The notes under the pieces were generated by a model that was given only the letters and a program-made list of their open reading frames with translations, made no database searches and was not told the DNA's origin. From Brenneria izbisi (GTDB taxonomy: Bacteria; Pseudomonadota; Gammaproteobacteria; Enterobacterales; Enterobacteriaceae): a stretch of 64,000 nucleotides of DNA. This document shows positions 46,701 to 55,706 of this stretch, one piece after another. The DNA lies in assembly GCF_025840185.1 (NCBI RefSeq), contig NZ_JAMPJU010000007.1:124001-188000 (forward strand). Direction: 5' to 3'. The position numbers were made by a program, and so were the translations under genes. The first letter of the stretch is position 1, and the number at the start of each line of letters is the position of its first letter.

Positions 46701-47429
46701 CAGCGCTTGCTCACGTTCTGCGTTAACGTTTTGCTCCTGCCTGAGCAGGGCGGCAAGCTCGTTTTCCAGTTGCTGACGCTGTTCGTCATTGAGCAGTTCA
46801 ATACCGGCGGCTTTTACCTGTAAGGTATCCAGCGCGTTTCTGGCCTGCTTGTGTTTGTCGAACACACGCTCGGAAATCAGGCCGTAAATATCTGTGCCCG
46901 TGAGTTCTTCCAGCAGTTCCGCCCGATCATTCGCATTTGCATGAAGAAAAGCGGCGAACTGCCCCTGCGACAGCATCATGGAGCGGGTAAACCGGTCAAA
47001 ATTCAGACCGGTGATGTCCGCGGTCATCGCCAGTTTGTCCGTCAGTTTCTCACTCAGGATCTTGCCGTTCTCTATCAGGGCCAATTCCGCTTTCGGCGTT
47101 TGCAAATTGCCTTCCGCCACGTTTCTGGCCCGTCGCTGACTCCAGAAGGCGCGATAGCCGACGCCTCTGACCTCGAATTCCACCTCGGCCAGACATTCCG
47201 CCGTACCGCGCGTCATCAGTTCGTTGTGGCTGGCGGAAATGTTTTTGAGCCGCGGCGTTTCGTGGTAGAGCGCCAGACAAATGGCGTCCAGCAGCGTGGT
47301 TTTCCCGGCGCCGGTCGGCCCGGTAATGGCAAACAGGCCGTTACTGGAGAACGGCTCCTGGGTGAAGTCGATTTTCCATTCCCCTTGCAGGGCATTGAGA
47401 TTTTTTAAGCGCAGGCTGAGGATTTTCAT
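43746..47429 (-). CDS. sbcC: Nuclease SbcCD subunit C (SMC-like ATPase)
   Basis: SbcC with SbcD forms the Rad50/Mre11-type nuclease that opens DNA hairpins and blocked ends. At 1227 residues it is longer than the 1048 of E. coli SbcC; the extra length lies in the coiled coil, which is very rich in glutamine. The Walker A ITGPTGAGKTTLLDAI lies near residue 35, the zinc hook ACPLCGS at about 600, the signature TLSGGESFLVSLALAL near 1130 and the Walker B SLFLDEGFGTLD near 1165. It overlaps sbcD by four bases. Long reverse frames inside it are shadows. Confidence 0.96.
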   Translation of the reverse strand: MKILSLRLKNLNALQGEWKIDFTQEPFSSNGLFAITGPTGAGKTTLLDAICLALYHETPRLKNISASHNELMTRGTAECLAEVEFEVRGVGYRAFWSQRRARNVAEGNLQTPKAELALIENGKILSEKLTDKLAMTADITGLNFDRFTRSMMLSQGQFAAFLHANANDRAELLEELTGTDIYGLISERVFDKHKQARNALDTLQVKAAGIELLNDEQRQQLENELAALLRQEQNVNAEREQALTHQRWFDLLAQRQSSLATAKTQHDAAETAMLQAQPQLAKLAQSEPAEKLRPLQQERERYQRESADLTQQVARLTEQQQTQTTMLTARREQEEQAVQTLREHANFRQQQETLINEQVIPLDHQIKTLQQQAEKQRQEREQAVAHQQATQHRQAQTEQQRQAIRQQIEQLTAYQQQHVHHQHWGEHLSLWRAQFQQQKQLQDEATSLWEKQTTFAGQAEQLRQTAATLTAQQRARQATVEEAQRQFTHHQQTLDAQEAAQPLDALHQQLSQSIALRPERQQLATTLALFQQLTLRRQQVEKQQNPLREAIQLLEAEQKQQRQTWEQRRDRLADLEKRYQLELRIVQLEAERDRLQPGEACPLCGSTHHPAIVSYQALQPSQTEQRLLQLRQETGQLENALTHGDARLISLNQQVQQQSEEASRLADTYQTLLQQWQEVSKRLQVDFPPEQAAEVTDWLTQSEIREQQIQRQIVIREQAQKQWQESKDSLTNTNAALQNTQQAIALNNQQQQTLRQAQDEVQQSLQQMHTQQTRHQQSLENTLKTFALPLPAITEQADWLALRTEEWQCWKNSEQALQQSANQLTALETQYQHLTNTLAETTQQAQALTQQQALLCKELETRRQQRRQLFGRQQTTEVSNRLRQLSQQYEQACQQAQQQRQQTESTLSRLNGELSSVIQQQTRVAALTQQAEQRFAQALRQSGFPDETAFNHALLDEQERYQLQAWKETLSQARQQAMALYQQAEQQLLTHRQQRPAALAEDATRPIIEQALAVHQENLKANHQQQGEIRQRLNDDQRHRQNQQALLAEIAQSQQHYDDWSCLNDLIGSQKGDKFRRFAQGLTLDHLVYLANRQLSRLHGRYQLQRKTSEELELQVVDTWQADAIRDTRTLSGGESFLVSLALALALSDLVSNKTSIDSLFLDEGFGTLDAETLDTALDALDNLNASGKTIGVISHVEAMKERIPVQIKVEKVNGLGLSRLAPQFAV

Positions 47430-48652
47430 TCGGCGAGTTCACTCTGTTCCAATTCATTAATCACCTGTCCGAACAACGTGCGTACCCGCTGCCGTCGGGG
47501 TTCCTCCAGATCAACGGCGGTCGCCAGCCGACGTTCAAACACGTCGTGTACGGTCAGTTCATCCAGCGTCTCTTTTTCCTGTCGGGCGATGGCTGGCTGA
47601 TGTTGTTCACGGTTGCGGCGCAGCAGCAACACCTCAACGGCTAAGCCATCGGTCAGCGCCTGAATGCGTTTCTGGATATCGCTCAGATAAGCCTGCGTGG
47701 TGATTTCAATATCCAGCCAGACCGGTTTTTCCCCTTGATAATCGGCAAAGGCGGTCAGTTGGCGCTCTATGTCCGTCAAGTTGCCTTTGATAAGTTGCAT
47801 CGGCTGGGTGACCGGCACCGGCAGCGTGTCAATGTTCGGCGGGCTGTTTGGTTCGAATGTCACCAGATAAACGGATTTTTCGCTGCCCAGTTCATCAAAG
47901 CTCAACGGAATGGGCGAGCCGCTATAACGTATATGCGCGCTTTGCGTCACGCGTTGCGGGCGATGGATATGGCCGAGCGCGATATAGTCGGCGGGGGGAA
48001 ACGACTGGGCCGGGAATGCATCCAGGGTGCCGATGTAAATATCCCGCACCGAGTCGGAGGCGGTGACGCCGACGGTGGTCAGATGGCCGGTGGCGATGAT
48101 GGGCAATGGCAGCCCCAGCGCAACACGCTGCCGGCACGCCAGCTGATAACACTGTTGGTAGTGTGCGGCGATGGCATTCAGCAAGGTCAGTTGCTTTTCC
48201 TCACCGGATTGTCCGGCCTGACTGGTCATCAGATCTCGCGGACGTAAAAACGGGATAGCACAGAGGATGGCGCCGGGCTGATGCTGACGGTTTTCCAGCA
48301 CCATCACCTGCTTGCCGGGATCGCCATCGGTACTGGCGATGACGCGCGTATTCAGGCAAGCCAGCAGATCCCGTGATTCGTTCAGGGTGGCGACGGAATC
48401 ATGATTACCGCCCAACACCACCAGTTGGCAGCCTGTGCGTTGCAGTTCGACCACGAAACGGTAATACATTTCTCTGGCGTAACTGGGCGGCGAACCATTA
48501 TCAAAGATGTCGCCCGCCACGATGACGGCATCTACCTGATGCCGCACAACCTGATTGATAAGCCAGTGCAGGAAAGCCTGATGCTCGGCGGCACGGCTTT
48601 TGGTATAAAAATACTGTCCCAGATGCCAGTCGGCGGTGTGAATAATACGCAT
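47426..48652 (-). CDS. sbcD: Nuclease SbcCD subunit D (Mre11-like)
   Basis: SbcD is the metal-dependent nuclease partner of SbcC. The ATG at 48652 gives 408 residues (400 in E. coli), starting MRIIHTADWHLGQYF. An in-frame start at 48703 adds 17 unconserved residues. The five metallophosphoesterase motifs are seen: DWHLG (8-12), VIVAGDIFD, LGGNHDS, TGHL and GHIHRPQ. It overlaps sbcC by four bases (ATGA). Confidence 0.96.
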   Translation of the reverse strand: MRIIHTADWHLGQYFYTKSRAAEHQAFLHWLINQVVRHQVDAVIVAGDIFDNGSPPSYAREMYYRFVVELQRTGCQLVVLGGNHDSVATLNESRDLLACLNTRVIASTDGDPGKQVMVLENRQHQPGAILCAIPFLRPRDLMTSQAGQSGEEKQLTLLNAIAAHYQQCYQLACRQRVALGLPLPIIATGHLTTVGVTASDSVRDIYIGTLDAFPAQSFPPADYIALGHIHRPQRVTQSAHIRYSGSPIPLSFDELGSEKSVYLVTFEPNSPPNIDTLPVPVTQPMQLIKGNLTDIERQLTAFADYQGEKPVWLDIEITTQAYLSDIQKRIQALTDGLAVEVLLLRRNREQHQPAIARQEKETLDELTVHDVFERRLATAVDLEEPRRQRVRTLFGQVINELEQSELAE

Positions 48653-48772
48653 GGAACTCCCTGAATGGCTGTCATTGCAATGCCGGTGATTATAAACAGC
48701 CACCGTGACGGCTGTCGCCGCGAAAACCTGTTTTTGGAAAGCGGCTCGAAAATATGTTGTTGAGTAGAGGCC

Positions 48773-48890
48773 GGGCCGTCACTATGTGACGTTGAAAATC
48801 GCTTCCGCGATTTTTTATTCGCCCAGTTCCTGGGGCTCACCCTGCGGGCCGTCACTATGTGACGTTGAAAATCGCTTCCGCGATTTTTTA
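48773..48890. repeat. Tandem pair of identical 45-bp units, palindrome plus hairpin
   Basis: Two identical 45-base copies (48773-48817 and 48846-48890) are separated by 28 bases. Each starts GGGCCGTCACTATGTGAC, which contains the palindrome GTCAC-TAT-GTGAC. Seven bases later comes AAAATCGC-TTCC-GCGATTTT with a T run, a terminator-like hairpin. They lie in the 313-base gap between divergent sbcD and phoB, the second copy directly against the Pho box. Confidence 0.9.
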
Positions 48891-48896
48891 ATAAAA

Positions 48897-48914
48897 ATGT
48901 CACAAAACTGACGC
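48897..48914 (+). promoter_or_regulatory. Pho box of phoB
   Basis: Two seven-base direct repeats, ATGTCAC and CTGACGC, are separated by AAAA, the PhoB-binding arrangement (CTGTCAT, four bases, CTGTCAT). CATAAT at 48914-48919 is a suitable -10. The layout matches the E. coli phoB promoter, which is positively autoregulated on phosphate starvation. Confidence 0.8.
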
Positions 48915-48965
48915 ATAATGCTCGGCGTATGCTAACAGCGACGATGACTAACGACAGGATTAACC

Positions 48966-49655
48966 ATGGCAAGACGCATATTGGTCGTAGAAGATGAAGC
49001 ACCGATTCGTGAAATGGTCTGCTTCGTTTTGGAGCAGAATGGCTATCAGCCAGTCGAAGCTGAAGATTATGACAGTGCGGTTAAGCGGCTTGCGGAGCCG
49101 TTTCCAGAACTGGTGTTGTTGGATTGGATGCTGCCCGGCGGATCAGGGCTGCAATTCATTAAGCATATGAAGCGGGAAGCGCTTACCCGCGATATCCCCG
49201 TGATGATGTTGACCGCGCGTGGCGAGGAAGAGGATCGTGTCCGTGGTCTTGAAGTCGGGGCGGATGATTACATTATCAAACCGTTTTCGCCAAAAGAGTT
49301 GGTTGCGCGCATCAAGGCCGTGATGCGGCGAATTTCACCGATGGCGGTGGAAGAAGTCATTGAAATGCGCGGTTTGAGCCTGGATCCGACTTCCCACCGG
49401 GTGACGACCGAAGAACACGCGCTGGATATGGGGCCGACGGAGTTTAAGTTGCTGCATTTCTTTATGACTCACCCGGAGCGGGTGTACAGTAGGGAACAGT
49501 TGCTGAATAACGTTTGGGGCACTAACGTTTATGTCGAAGATCGTACCGTTGATGTGCATATCCGGCGGTTGCGTAAAGCTCTGGAAACCAGCGGTCATGA
49601 AAAAATGGTGCAGACCGTTCGGGGAACGGGATATCGTTTTTCAACGCGTTACTGA
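48966..49655 (+). CDS. phoB: Phosphate regulon response regulator PhoB
   Basis: PhoB turns on the phosphate-starvation regulon. It has 229 residues as in E. coli. The receiver domain carries the phosphorylated Asp53 in VLLDWMLPG, with Asp10 and Lys105 ([10 protein letters not shown]) as partners. The C-terminal winged-helix domain has the recognition helix region [12 protein letters not shown]. It has a Pho box in its promoter and lies 27 bases before phoR. Confidence 0.97.
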   Translation: MARRILVVEDEAPIREMVCFVLEQNGYQPVEAEDYDSAVKRLAEPFPELVLLDWMLPGGSGLQFIKHMKREALTRDIPVMMLTARGEEEDRVRGLEVGADDYIIKPFSPKELVARIKAVMRRISPMAVEEVIEMRGLSLDPTSHRVTTEEHALDMGPTEFKLLHFFMTHPERVYSREQLLNNVWGTNVYVEDRTVDVHIRRLRKALETSGHEKMVQTVRGTGYRFSTRY

Positions 49656-49682
49656 AGGTAGTTGTGCCGGAGAAACATTAAC

Positions 49683-51005
49683 GTGCTAGAACGTCTATCG
49701 TGGAAAAGGCTGGCATTGGAGCTGGCTTTTTTTTGCTTGCCCGCTTTCTTGCTGGGGCTGGTTTTTGGTTATTTGCCCTGGTTTTTACTGACCGCAGTTT
49801 TGGCCGTCCTGTGCTGGAACTTTTATAATCAACTAAAACTGTCCCACTGGCTGTGGGTCGACCGCAGTATGACCCCGCCGTCTGGCCGCTGGAGTTGGGA
49901 GCCGTTGTTTTATGGCCTGTATCAGATGCAATTGCGTAATCGCCGGCGTCGACGTGAGTTGGCGCTGTTGATTAAACGCTTTCGCAGCGGCGCCGAATCC
50001 CTGCCGGATGCGTTGGTCATCACCACCGAAGTGGGTTCCATCTTCTGGTGTAATCATCTGGCGCAGCATCTGTTGAACTTCCGTTGGCCGGAAGATAATG
50101 GCCAGAATATCCTTAACCTGCTGCGCTACCCGGAATTTGCCCGCTATATGAAAGCGCGTGATTTCAGCAAGCCGCTGACCTTGCAATTGAACAACGGTCA
50201 CCATGTTGAATTTCGCGTGATGCCGTATTCGGAAGGGCAGTTACTGATGGTGGTGCGTGATATTACGCAGATGCATCAGCTTGAAGGGGCCAGACGCAAC
50301 TTTTTTGCCAATGTCAGTCATGAATTACGTACTCCCCTGACGGTGTTGCAAGGCTATCTGGAGATGATGCAGGATGAAACGCTGGATCGCTCGCTGCGCA
50401 ATAAGGCGCTGAACACCATGCAGGAGCAGACGCGCCGCATGGAAGGATTGGTGAAGCAACTGCTGACGCTCTCAAGAATTGAAGCGGCCTCGGCCATTGA
50501 TTTGAATGAGAAAGTCGATATGCCGCGGATATTGCGTGTCTTGCAGCGCGAAGCGCAAACCCTGAGTCAAGGGCGTCATGAGGTGGTATTCCGCGTAAAT
50601 GATAATCTTCAGGTCTTTGGTAATGAAGAGCAGTTGCGTAGTGCGGCGTCGAATCTGGTGTATAACGCAGTCAACCATACGCCTGCCGGGACGCGCATTG
50701 AAGTGTGTTGGCAGAAGAGTCCGCAAGGGGCGCAGTTTCAGGTCAGCGATAATGGGCCGGGCATTGCGCCTGAGCATCTTCCTCGCCTGACTGAGCGCTT
50801 CTATCGCGTTGATAAAGCGCGTTCGCGACAGACAGGCGGCAGTGGATTGGGGCTGGCGATTGTGAAACATGCGCTTAGCCACCATGATTCCCGGTTAGAC
50901 ATCATAAGCGAAGAAGCTTTGGGTTCCCGCTTTGGGTTTACACTTCCCAACCGGTTGGTCGTTCCTGTCTCGCTGGCTGAAAACACCATGAAACCCTCTG
51001 TGTAA
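49683..51005 (+). CDS. phoR: Phosphate regulon sensor histidine kinase PhoR
   Basis: PhoR phosphorylates PhoB when phosphate is low and dephosphorylates it when phosphate is high. The GTG at 49683 gives 440 residues starting [10 protein letters not shown], as in E. coli (431). An earlier in-frame start at 49662 adds seven unconserved residues. Two transmembrane helices lie at about 10-50 and a PAS domain at about 100-200. The phosphorylated His213 lies in [11 protein letters not shown], followed by the N box ([15 protein letters not shown]), [10 protein letters not shown] and [12 protein letters not shown]. The C terminus is about nine residues longer than in E. coli. Confidence 0.97.
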   Translation: MLERLSWKRLALELAFFCLPAFLLGLVFGYLPWFLLTAVLAVLCWNFYNQLKLSHWLWVDRSMTPPSGRWSWEPLFYGLYQMQLRNRRRRRELALLIKRFRSGAESLPDALVITTEVGSIFWCNHLAQHLLNFRWPEDNGQNILNLLRYPEFARYMKARDFSKPLTLQLNNGHHVEFRVMPYSEGQLLMVVRDITQMHQLEGARRNFFANVSHELRTPLTVLQGYLEMMQDETLDRSLRNKALNTMQEQTRRMEGLVKQLLTLSRIEAASAIDLNEKVDMPRILRVLQREAQTLSQGRHEVVFRVNDNLQVFGNEEQLRSAASNLVYNAVNHTPAGTRIEVCWQKSPQGAQFQVSDNGPGIAPEHLPRLTERFYRVDKARSRQTGGSGLGLAIVKHALSHHDSRLDIISEEALGSRFGFTLPNRLVVPVSLAENTMKPSV

Positions 51006-51066
51006 CGGAAAATACGCTACATGAAATTTGCCGTTAACGTTGCAGACGTTTACGACGTGCAAGCTG

Positions 51067-51095
51067 ACCTGCCATGAAAAAAATTCATGGCAGGT
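51067..51095 (+). terminator. Hairpin after phoR
   Basis: ACCTGCCATGAA (51067-51078) pairs with TTCATGGCAGGT (51084-51095), a perfect 12-base stem with a five-A loop. GAAAAATCTTC follows, so it lacks a clear T run; it is a likely mRNA end or stability hairpin. Confidence 0.55.
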
Positions 51096-51149
51096 GAAAA
51101 ATCTTCTATTGCTCCATTTTCCCATGCATGAAAGTATACGAGTATATTT

Positions 51150-51165
51150 AGACGTCCAGATGGCT
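51150..51165 (+). promoter_or_regulatory. MetJ-like operator upstream of the MetE-like gene
   Basis: AGACGTCC AGATGGCT are two adjacent eight-base units close to the MetJ met-box consensus AGACGTCT (seven of eight and six of eight matches). A further AGACCATCTGG lies at about 51227. Two or more tandem met boxes are needed for MetJ binding. The gene downstream is a methionine-synthase homologue, which fits. Confidence 0.6.
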
Positions 51166-51277
51166 ATAAATCGCGACGTAACTATTTAACCAGGCAACTA
51201 TTTAATCCGGTAATTCTTTCATAATAAGACCATCTGGCAGCCGCTGTTAGTGGCATAGGGGTGGTAAGGAGCGACAT

Positions 51278-52384
51278 ATGGCGAAAACACTTCCTCCTTT
51301 TCGTGCGGATGTAGTCGGCAGTTTACTACGCCCGGAAGCACTCAAGCAGGCCCGTATTCAGTTTCAGGCGGGTGATATTAATGCCGCCCAACTGCGCGAC
51401 GTCGAGGATCGGGAGATCTTGCGGGTGGTTCAGTTACAGCGTCAGACCGGCCTGCAGGTGGTAACCGACGGCGAACTTCGCCGTGCCTGGTGGCATTTTG
51501 ATTTCTTCGCCGGGTTGCATGGGGTGGAGCGCTATGAAGCGGAACAAGGTATTCAATTTAATGGCATCCAGACCAAATCTCATGCGATTCGTGTGGTTGA
51601 TAAAGTCAGATTTAATCCGCAACACCCCATGCTGGACCATTTCCGCTATCTGAACCGCATCGCCGGTGATGCGGTGGCGAAAATGACCATCCCCAGTCCC
51701 AGCGTGATGCATTTCCGGGGCGGCCGCAAAGCGATTGATAAGCAGGTGTACCCGGATTTGGCCGCGTATTTTGACGATCTGGCGCAAACCTGGCGTGATG
51801 CGATTCATGCGTTCTATCAGGCAGGGTGTCGTTATCTGCAACTGGATGATACCGTCTGGGGGTATCTGTGTTCTGACGATCAGAAACGCCAAATCCGCGA
51901 ACGGGGAGAAGATCCTGACCGGCTGGCGAGGACTTATGCCGATGTACTGAATAAAGCGCTGGCGGACAAACCTGATGATCTGACGATAGGGCTGCACGTA
52001 TGCCGTGGGAATTTCCGCTCTACCTGGATTTCGGAAGGCGGTTATGAACCGGTGGCGGAAATACTGTTTGGCGAAGTCAATGTGGATGCGTTCTTCCTCG
52101 AATATGATACTGAACGTGCGGGAGGCTTCGAGCCGCTGCGGTTTATTAAACCGGGACATCAGCAAGTAGTGCTGGGATTAATCACCACCAAAACCGGCGC
52201 CCTGGAAAATGTGGAAACGGTAGAGGCGCGTATTGCTGAAGCGGCCAAATTTGTGGACATCAATCAAATTTGCCTCAGCCCGCAATGTGGATTTGCTTCG
52301 ACTGAAGAGGGCAATTCCCTGACGGAAGCGCAGCAATGGGACAAACTGAAACGGGTGGTTGATATCGCCAGTCGCGTGTGGTGA
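51278..52384 (+). CDS. Cobalamin-independent methionine synthase family protein (short, MetE C-terminal type)
   Basis: A 368-residue single-barrel protein related to the C-terminal domain of MetE (YxjG/YxjH type). It starts with PPFRADVVGSLLRPEAL; the zinc ligands are plausible at His and Cys of IGLHVCRGNFRS, a Glu in FLEYDTERAGGFEPL and Cys in QICLSPQCGFAS. Such proteins move a methyl group to homocysteine or another thiol; the methyl donor of the short forms is not settled. GGAG precedes the ATG. It lies between phoR and brnQ, which are neighbours in E. coli, so it is an insertion relative to E. coli. MetJ-like boxes lie upstream. Confidence 0.87.
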   Translation: MAKTLPPFRADVVGSLLRPEALKQARIQFQAGDINAAQLRDVEDREILRVVQLQRQTGLQVVTDGELRRAWWHFDFFAGLHGVERYEAEQGIQFNGIQTKSHAIRVVDKVRFNPQHPMLDHFRYLNRIAGDAVAKMTIPSPSVMHFRGGRKAIDKQVYPDLAAYFDDLAQTWRDAIHAFYQAGCRYLQLDDTVWGYLCSDDQKRQIRERGEDPDRLARTYADVLNKALADKPDDLTIGLHVCRGNFRSTWISEGGYEPVAEILFGEVNVDAFFLEYDTERAGGFEPLRFIKPGHQQVVLGLITTKTGALENVETVEARIAEAAKFVDINQICLSPQCGFASTEEGNSLTEAQQWDKLKRVVDIASRVW

Positions 52385-52400
52385 TGTTCACTAAAAGGCT

Positions 52401-52433
52401 AACCCCGGAGACTGGCGTTTCAGCGCCGGGGTT
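52401..52433 (+). terminator. Intrinsic terminator after the MetE-like gene
   Basis: AACCCCGG (52401-52408) pairs with CCGGGGTT (52426-52433), followed by TATCCTC. It is GC-rich and stable; the T tail is short. Confidence 0.7.
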
Positions 52434-52885
52434 TATCCTCTTCTGCACTGCTTTTTTTTAATGCCTTCTCGACTAGTGCGCTTTCGACACGATGAAACAA
52501 TGGCGAATTTCAGCCGCAATCAACATGGCGGTATGTTTTTTATGCAATAAGTTTTGTTTATGACCAATTTCACGCATCATTGATTAATTTGCATTAGTTT
52601 TATTGCGCTGATGTACTGATAAATGCACAAATCATGTGTCATCTGATTTGGGATTGATAACCTTATATGCCAGATTAAATCTATTATTTAGTTTAAAGTT
52701 CTGGTTTTTAGATCTCGCCTTGTCTTTTCTCGCTATAAACGGTTTACTTAGCCCCCAATATGGCTGCCAGCCAAAATGTAATGTCCAAACCTGCATATTG
52801 ACCGTGCGACTGACTGCTCTGATGCACAGCGACCGCAGCACAGGTATTCCTTTTTTTCGATTGAAACAGGCAACACAACATCACT
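52434..52885. other. Long leader region upstream of brnQ
   Basis: This 452-base gap holds no coding frame that I trust. It is AT-rich from about 52540 to 52740 and must contain the brnQ promoter. I could not assign a known operator, riboswitch or leader peptide. Confidence 0.5.
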
Positions 52886-54205
52886 ATGAGTCATCGTTTA
52901 ACATCCAAAGATATCGTGGCATTGGGGTTTATGACCTTTGCCTTGTTTGTCGGCGCGGGGAATATTATTTTTCCGCCGATCGTCGGGTTGCAGGCCGGCG
53001 AACATGTGTGGAGCGCGGCAATGGGTTTCCTGCTGACTGCGGTGGGCTTGCCGGTGCTGACCGTGATTGCGCTGGCGCGTGTCGGCGGAGGCATTGACGC
53101 GCTCAGTTCGCCCATTGGCAAAAAAGCGGGCGTGCTGCTGGCAACGGTTTGTTATCTGGCTGTCGGCCCGTTGTTTGCCACGCCGCGCACGGCAACCGTT
53201 TCTTTTGAAGTGGGCCTTGCGCCGCTGGTGGGCAATGAGGCTTCTCCGTTACTGATTTATAGCCTGATTTACTTTGCGATTGTCATCGGGGTGTCGTTGT
53301 ACCCAGGACGACTGCTGGACTCGGTCGGACATGTGCTGGCCCCGCTGAAAATCGCTGCGCTGACGGTACTTGGCATTGCCGCCGTGTTCCTGCCTGCCGG
53401 CACGCATGCTCCGGCGCTCGAAGCCTATGAGCAAGTGGCGTTTTCCAACGGTTTTGTGAACGGCTACCTCACTATGGATACCCTTGGGGCAATGGTGTTC
53501 GGGATTGTGATTGTCAATGCCGCGCGTTCGCGCGGGGTTGAAAGCGCAGCGCTGCTGACACGCTATACCGTATTGGCTGGTCTGATTGCGGGGATTGGTT
53601 TGACGCTGGTGTATCTCAGCCTGTTCCAGTTAGGTTCGGCCAGTGGCTCGCTGGTGCCGGAAGCGAGTAATGGAGCGGAAATTCTGCATGCCTATGTCCA
53701 GTATACCTCCGGCAATATGGGGAGCAGCTTCCTGGCATTGCTGATCTTCATCGCCTGTATGGTGACGGCGGTGGGCCTGACCTGCGCCTGTGCGGAGTTT
53801 TTCTCTCAATACCTGCCGTTCTCTTACCGTTCGCTGGTATTCGTGTTGGGCGTGTTTTCGATGGTGGTGTCGAATCTTGGCCTGAGCCACTTGATCCAAC
53901 TGTCCATCCCGGTGCTGACCGCGATTTATCCGCCTTGTATCGTTCTGGTTCTGCTGAGTTTTACGTTGCGTTGGTGGAATAACCGTTCGCGTATCGTGGC
54001 GCCAGTGATGTTGATCAGTCTGTTGTTCGGCATCATTGATGGCATAAAATCCTCCGCTTTCAAAACAGGGTTGCCTGAGTGGGCCTTGAATCTGCCGCTG
54101 AGCGAACAAGGATTGGCGTGGGTGCCGCCATCTCTGCTGGTGTTGCTGGCGACCGTGATTTATGACCGCCTTTGCGGGCGTCAGGAAGTGACGGTACATC
54201 AATAA
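52886..54205 (+). CDS. brnQ: Branched-chain amino acid transporter BrnQ (LIV-II)
   Basis: BrnQ imports leucine, isoleucine and valine with a cation across the inner membrane. It has 439 residues, the E. coli length, and about twelve hydrophobic helices. Family stretches are [21 protein letters not shown] (17-37), [20 protein letters not shown] and [20 protein letters not shown]. It lies in the E. coli-like order phoR, brnQ, proY, and ends at a terminator before proY. Confidence 0.96.
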   Translation: MSHRLTSKDIVALGFMTFALFVGAGNIIFPPIVGLQAGEHVWSAAMGFLLTAVGLPVLTVIALARVGGGIDALSSPIGKKAGVLLATVCYLAVGPLFATPRTATVSFEVGLAPLVGNEASPLLIYSLIYFAIVIGVSLYPGRLLDSVGHVLAPLKIAALTVLGIAAVFLPAGTHAPALEAYEQVAFSNGFVNGYLTMDTLGAMVFGIVIVNAARSRGVESAALLTRYTVLAGLIAGIGLTLVYLSLFQLGSASGSLVPEASNGAEILHAYVQYTSGNMGSSFLALLIFIACMVTAVGLTCACAEFFSQYLPFSYRSLVFVLGVFSMVVSNLGLSHLIQLSIPVLTAIYPPCIVLVLLSFTLRWWNNRSRIVAPVMLISLLFGIIDGIKSSAFKTGLPEWALNLPLSEQGLAWVPPSLLVLLATVIYDRLCGRQEVTVHQ

Positions 54206-54227
54206 TCGGGTTCGCTTTGATTTACGT

Positions 54228-54258
54228 ACCACAGGCCGGCGCCTGTGGTTTTTCTTTT
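54228..54258 (+). terminator. Intrinsic terminator between brnQ and proY
   Basis: ACCACAGGC (54228-54236) pairs with GCCTGTGGT (54241-54249) with a four-base loop, followed by TTTTCTTTT. Confidence 0.85.
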
Positions 54259-54278
54259 GGCAGACAGGTTACTTATCT

Positions 54279-55640
54279 ATGGAACAACAATCCGCTAAGC
54301 TCAAACGTGGGTTAAGCACGCGGCATATTCGTTTTATCGCCCTGGGGTCGGCGATTGGCACCGGGCTTTTTTATGGTTCCGCCAGCGCCATTCAGATGGC
54401 GGGACCCAGCGTATTGCTGGCTTACCTGATCGGCGGGGTGGTGGCGTATATCATCATGCGGGCGCTGGGAGAGATGTCCGTCAATAACCCGCAGTCTAGT
54501 TCTTTCTCGCGTTATGCGCAGGATTATCTTGGCCCGTTGGCCGGCTATATCACCGGTTGGACCTACTGTTTCGAGATGCTGATTGTCGCCATCGCCGATG
54601 TGACCGCTTTCGGCATTTATATGGGCGTCTGGTTCCCGGCTGTACCGCATTGGGTGTGGGTGCTGAGTGTGGTGCTGATCATCGGCGCCATCAATCTGAT
54701 GAATGTGAAAGCCTTCGGGGAATTGGAGTTTTGGCTCTCTTTCTTCAAAGTCGCCACCATTATCATCATGATCGTCGCTGGTTTCGGCATCATTATCTGG
54801 GGGATCGGCAACGGCGGAGAGCCGACCGGGATCCATAATCTGTGGACCAATGGCGGGTTCTTCAGCAATGGCGTGATGGGAATGATCCTTTCCCTGCAAC
54901 TGGTGATGTTCGCTTATGGCGGCGTGGAAATCATCGGGATTACGGCAGGTGAAGCGCAGGACCCGAAGAAATCCATCCCGCGCGCCATTAACTCGGTGCC
55001 GTGGCGTATTCTGGTATTTTATGTCGGCACGTTGTTCGTCATCATGTCGATTTACCCGTGGGATCAGATTGGCGCCAACGGTAGTCCTTTTGTACTGACG
55101 TTCCAGAATATGGGCATTCCCGCCGCCGCCGGTATCCTGAATTTCGTCGTTATCACCGCTTCCCTTTCTGCTATCAATAGCGATGTGTTTGGCGTGGGAC
55201 GTATGCTGCATGGTATGGCGCAGCAAGGGCATGCGCCGAAAGTGTTCAGCCGTATTTCGACGCGCGGTATTCCCTGGGTGACGGTCGTCGTCATGATGTT
55301 GGCATTGCTGGTGGCGGTATACCTGAACTACATCATGCCGGGGAAAGTGTTCCTGGTGATCGCGTCGCTGGCGACGTTCGCCACCGTCTGGGTGTGGATC
55401 ATGATCCTGTTTTCCCAGATTGCTTTTCGCCTCGGTCTGAGCCGTGATGAAGTGAAGGCGCTGGCGTTCCCATTGCGTGGCGGCGTCATCACTTCAGCTT
55501 TCGGCATCCTGTTCCTGATCTTTATCATTGGCCTGATCGGTTACTTCCCGGATACGCGTGTTTCGCTTTATGTCGGCGTTATCTGGATTGTCCTGCTGCT
55601 GATTGGCTACATGATTAAGAAGCGATATCAGCGGCAATGA
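54279..55640 (+). CDS. proY: Proline-specific permease ProY
   Basis: An amino-acid permease of the APC superfamily (AAT group) with 453 residues and about twelve helices. The start [20 protein letters not shown], then [20 protein letters not shown] is typical of ProY and close paralogues (HutT, AroP). [20 protein letters not shown] and [21 protein letters not shown] follow. Position after brnQ supports proY. In some relatives the ProY/HutT group transports histidine, so the substrate is not proven. Confidence 0.9.
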   Translation: MEQQSAKLKRGLSTRHIRFIALGSAIGTGLFYGSASAIQMAGPSVLLAYLIGGVVAYIIMRALGEMSVNNPQSSSFSRYAQDYLGPLAGYITGWTYCFEMLIVAIADVTAFGIYMGVWFPAVPHWVWVLSVVLIIGAINLMNVKAFGELEFWLSFFKVATIIIMIVAGFGIIIWGIGNGGEPTGIHNLWTNGGFFSNGVMGMILSLQLVMFAYGGVEIIGITAGEAQDPKKSIPRAINSVPWRILVFYVGTLFVIMSIYPWDQIGANGSPFVLTFQNMGIPAAAGILNFVVITASLSAINSDVFGVGRMLHGMAQQGHAPKVFSRISTRGIPWVTVVVMMLALLVAVYLNYIMPGKVFLVIASLATFATVWVWIMILFSQIAFRLGLSRDEVKALAFPLRGGVITSAFGILFLIFIIGLIGYFPDTRVSLYVGVIWIVLLLIGYMIKKRYQRQ

Positions 55641-55668
55641 TGTGAAAATCCGCTGATGCGGGGTGATG

Positions 55669-55706
55669 CGGGGATGAGGTAAACGCTTCATCCCCGTTTG
55701 TTTTTT
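55669..55706. terminator. Terminator between convergent proY and ybdG
   Basis: CGGGGATGA (55669-55677) pairs with TCATCCCCG (55688-55696), followed by TTTGTTTTTT. It serves proY and touches the stop of the reverse-strand gene. Confidence 0.85.

Noticed and set aside
52434-52885. Leader peptide or attenuator before brnQ
   Set aside because: No short frame rich in Leu, Ile or Val and no terminator hairpin were found in the gap.
54312-55232. 306-codon frame antisense to proY
   Set aside because: It is a shadow of the membrane-protein codons of proY, very rich in His, Asp and Asn and without a family match.
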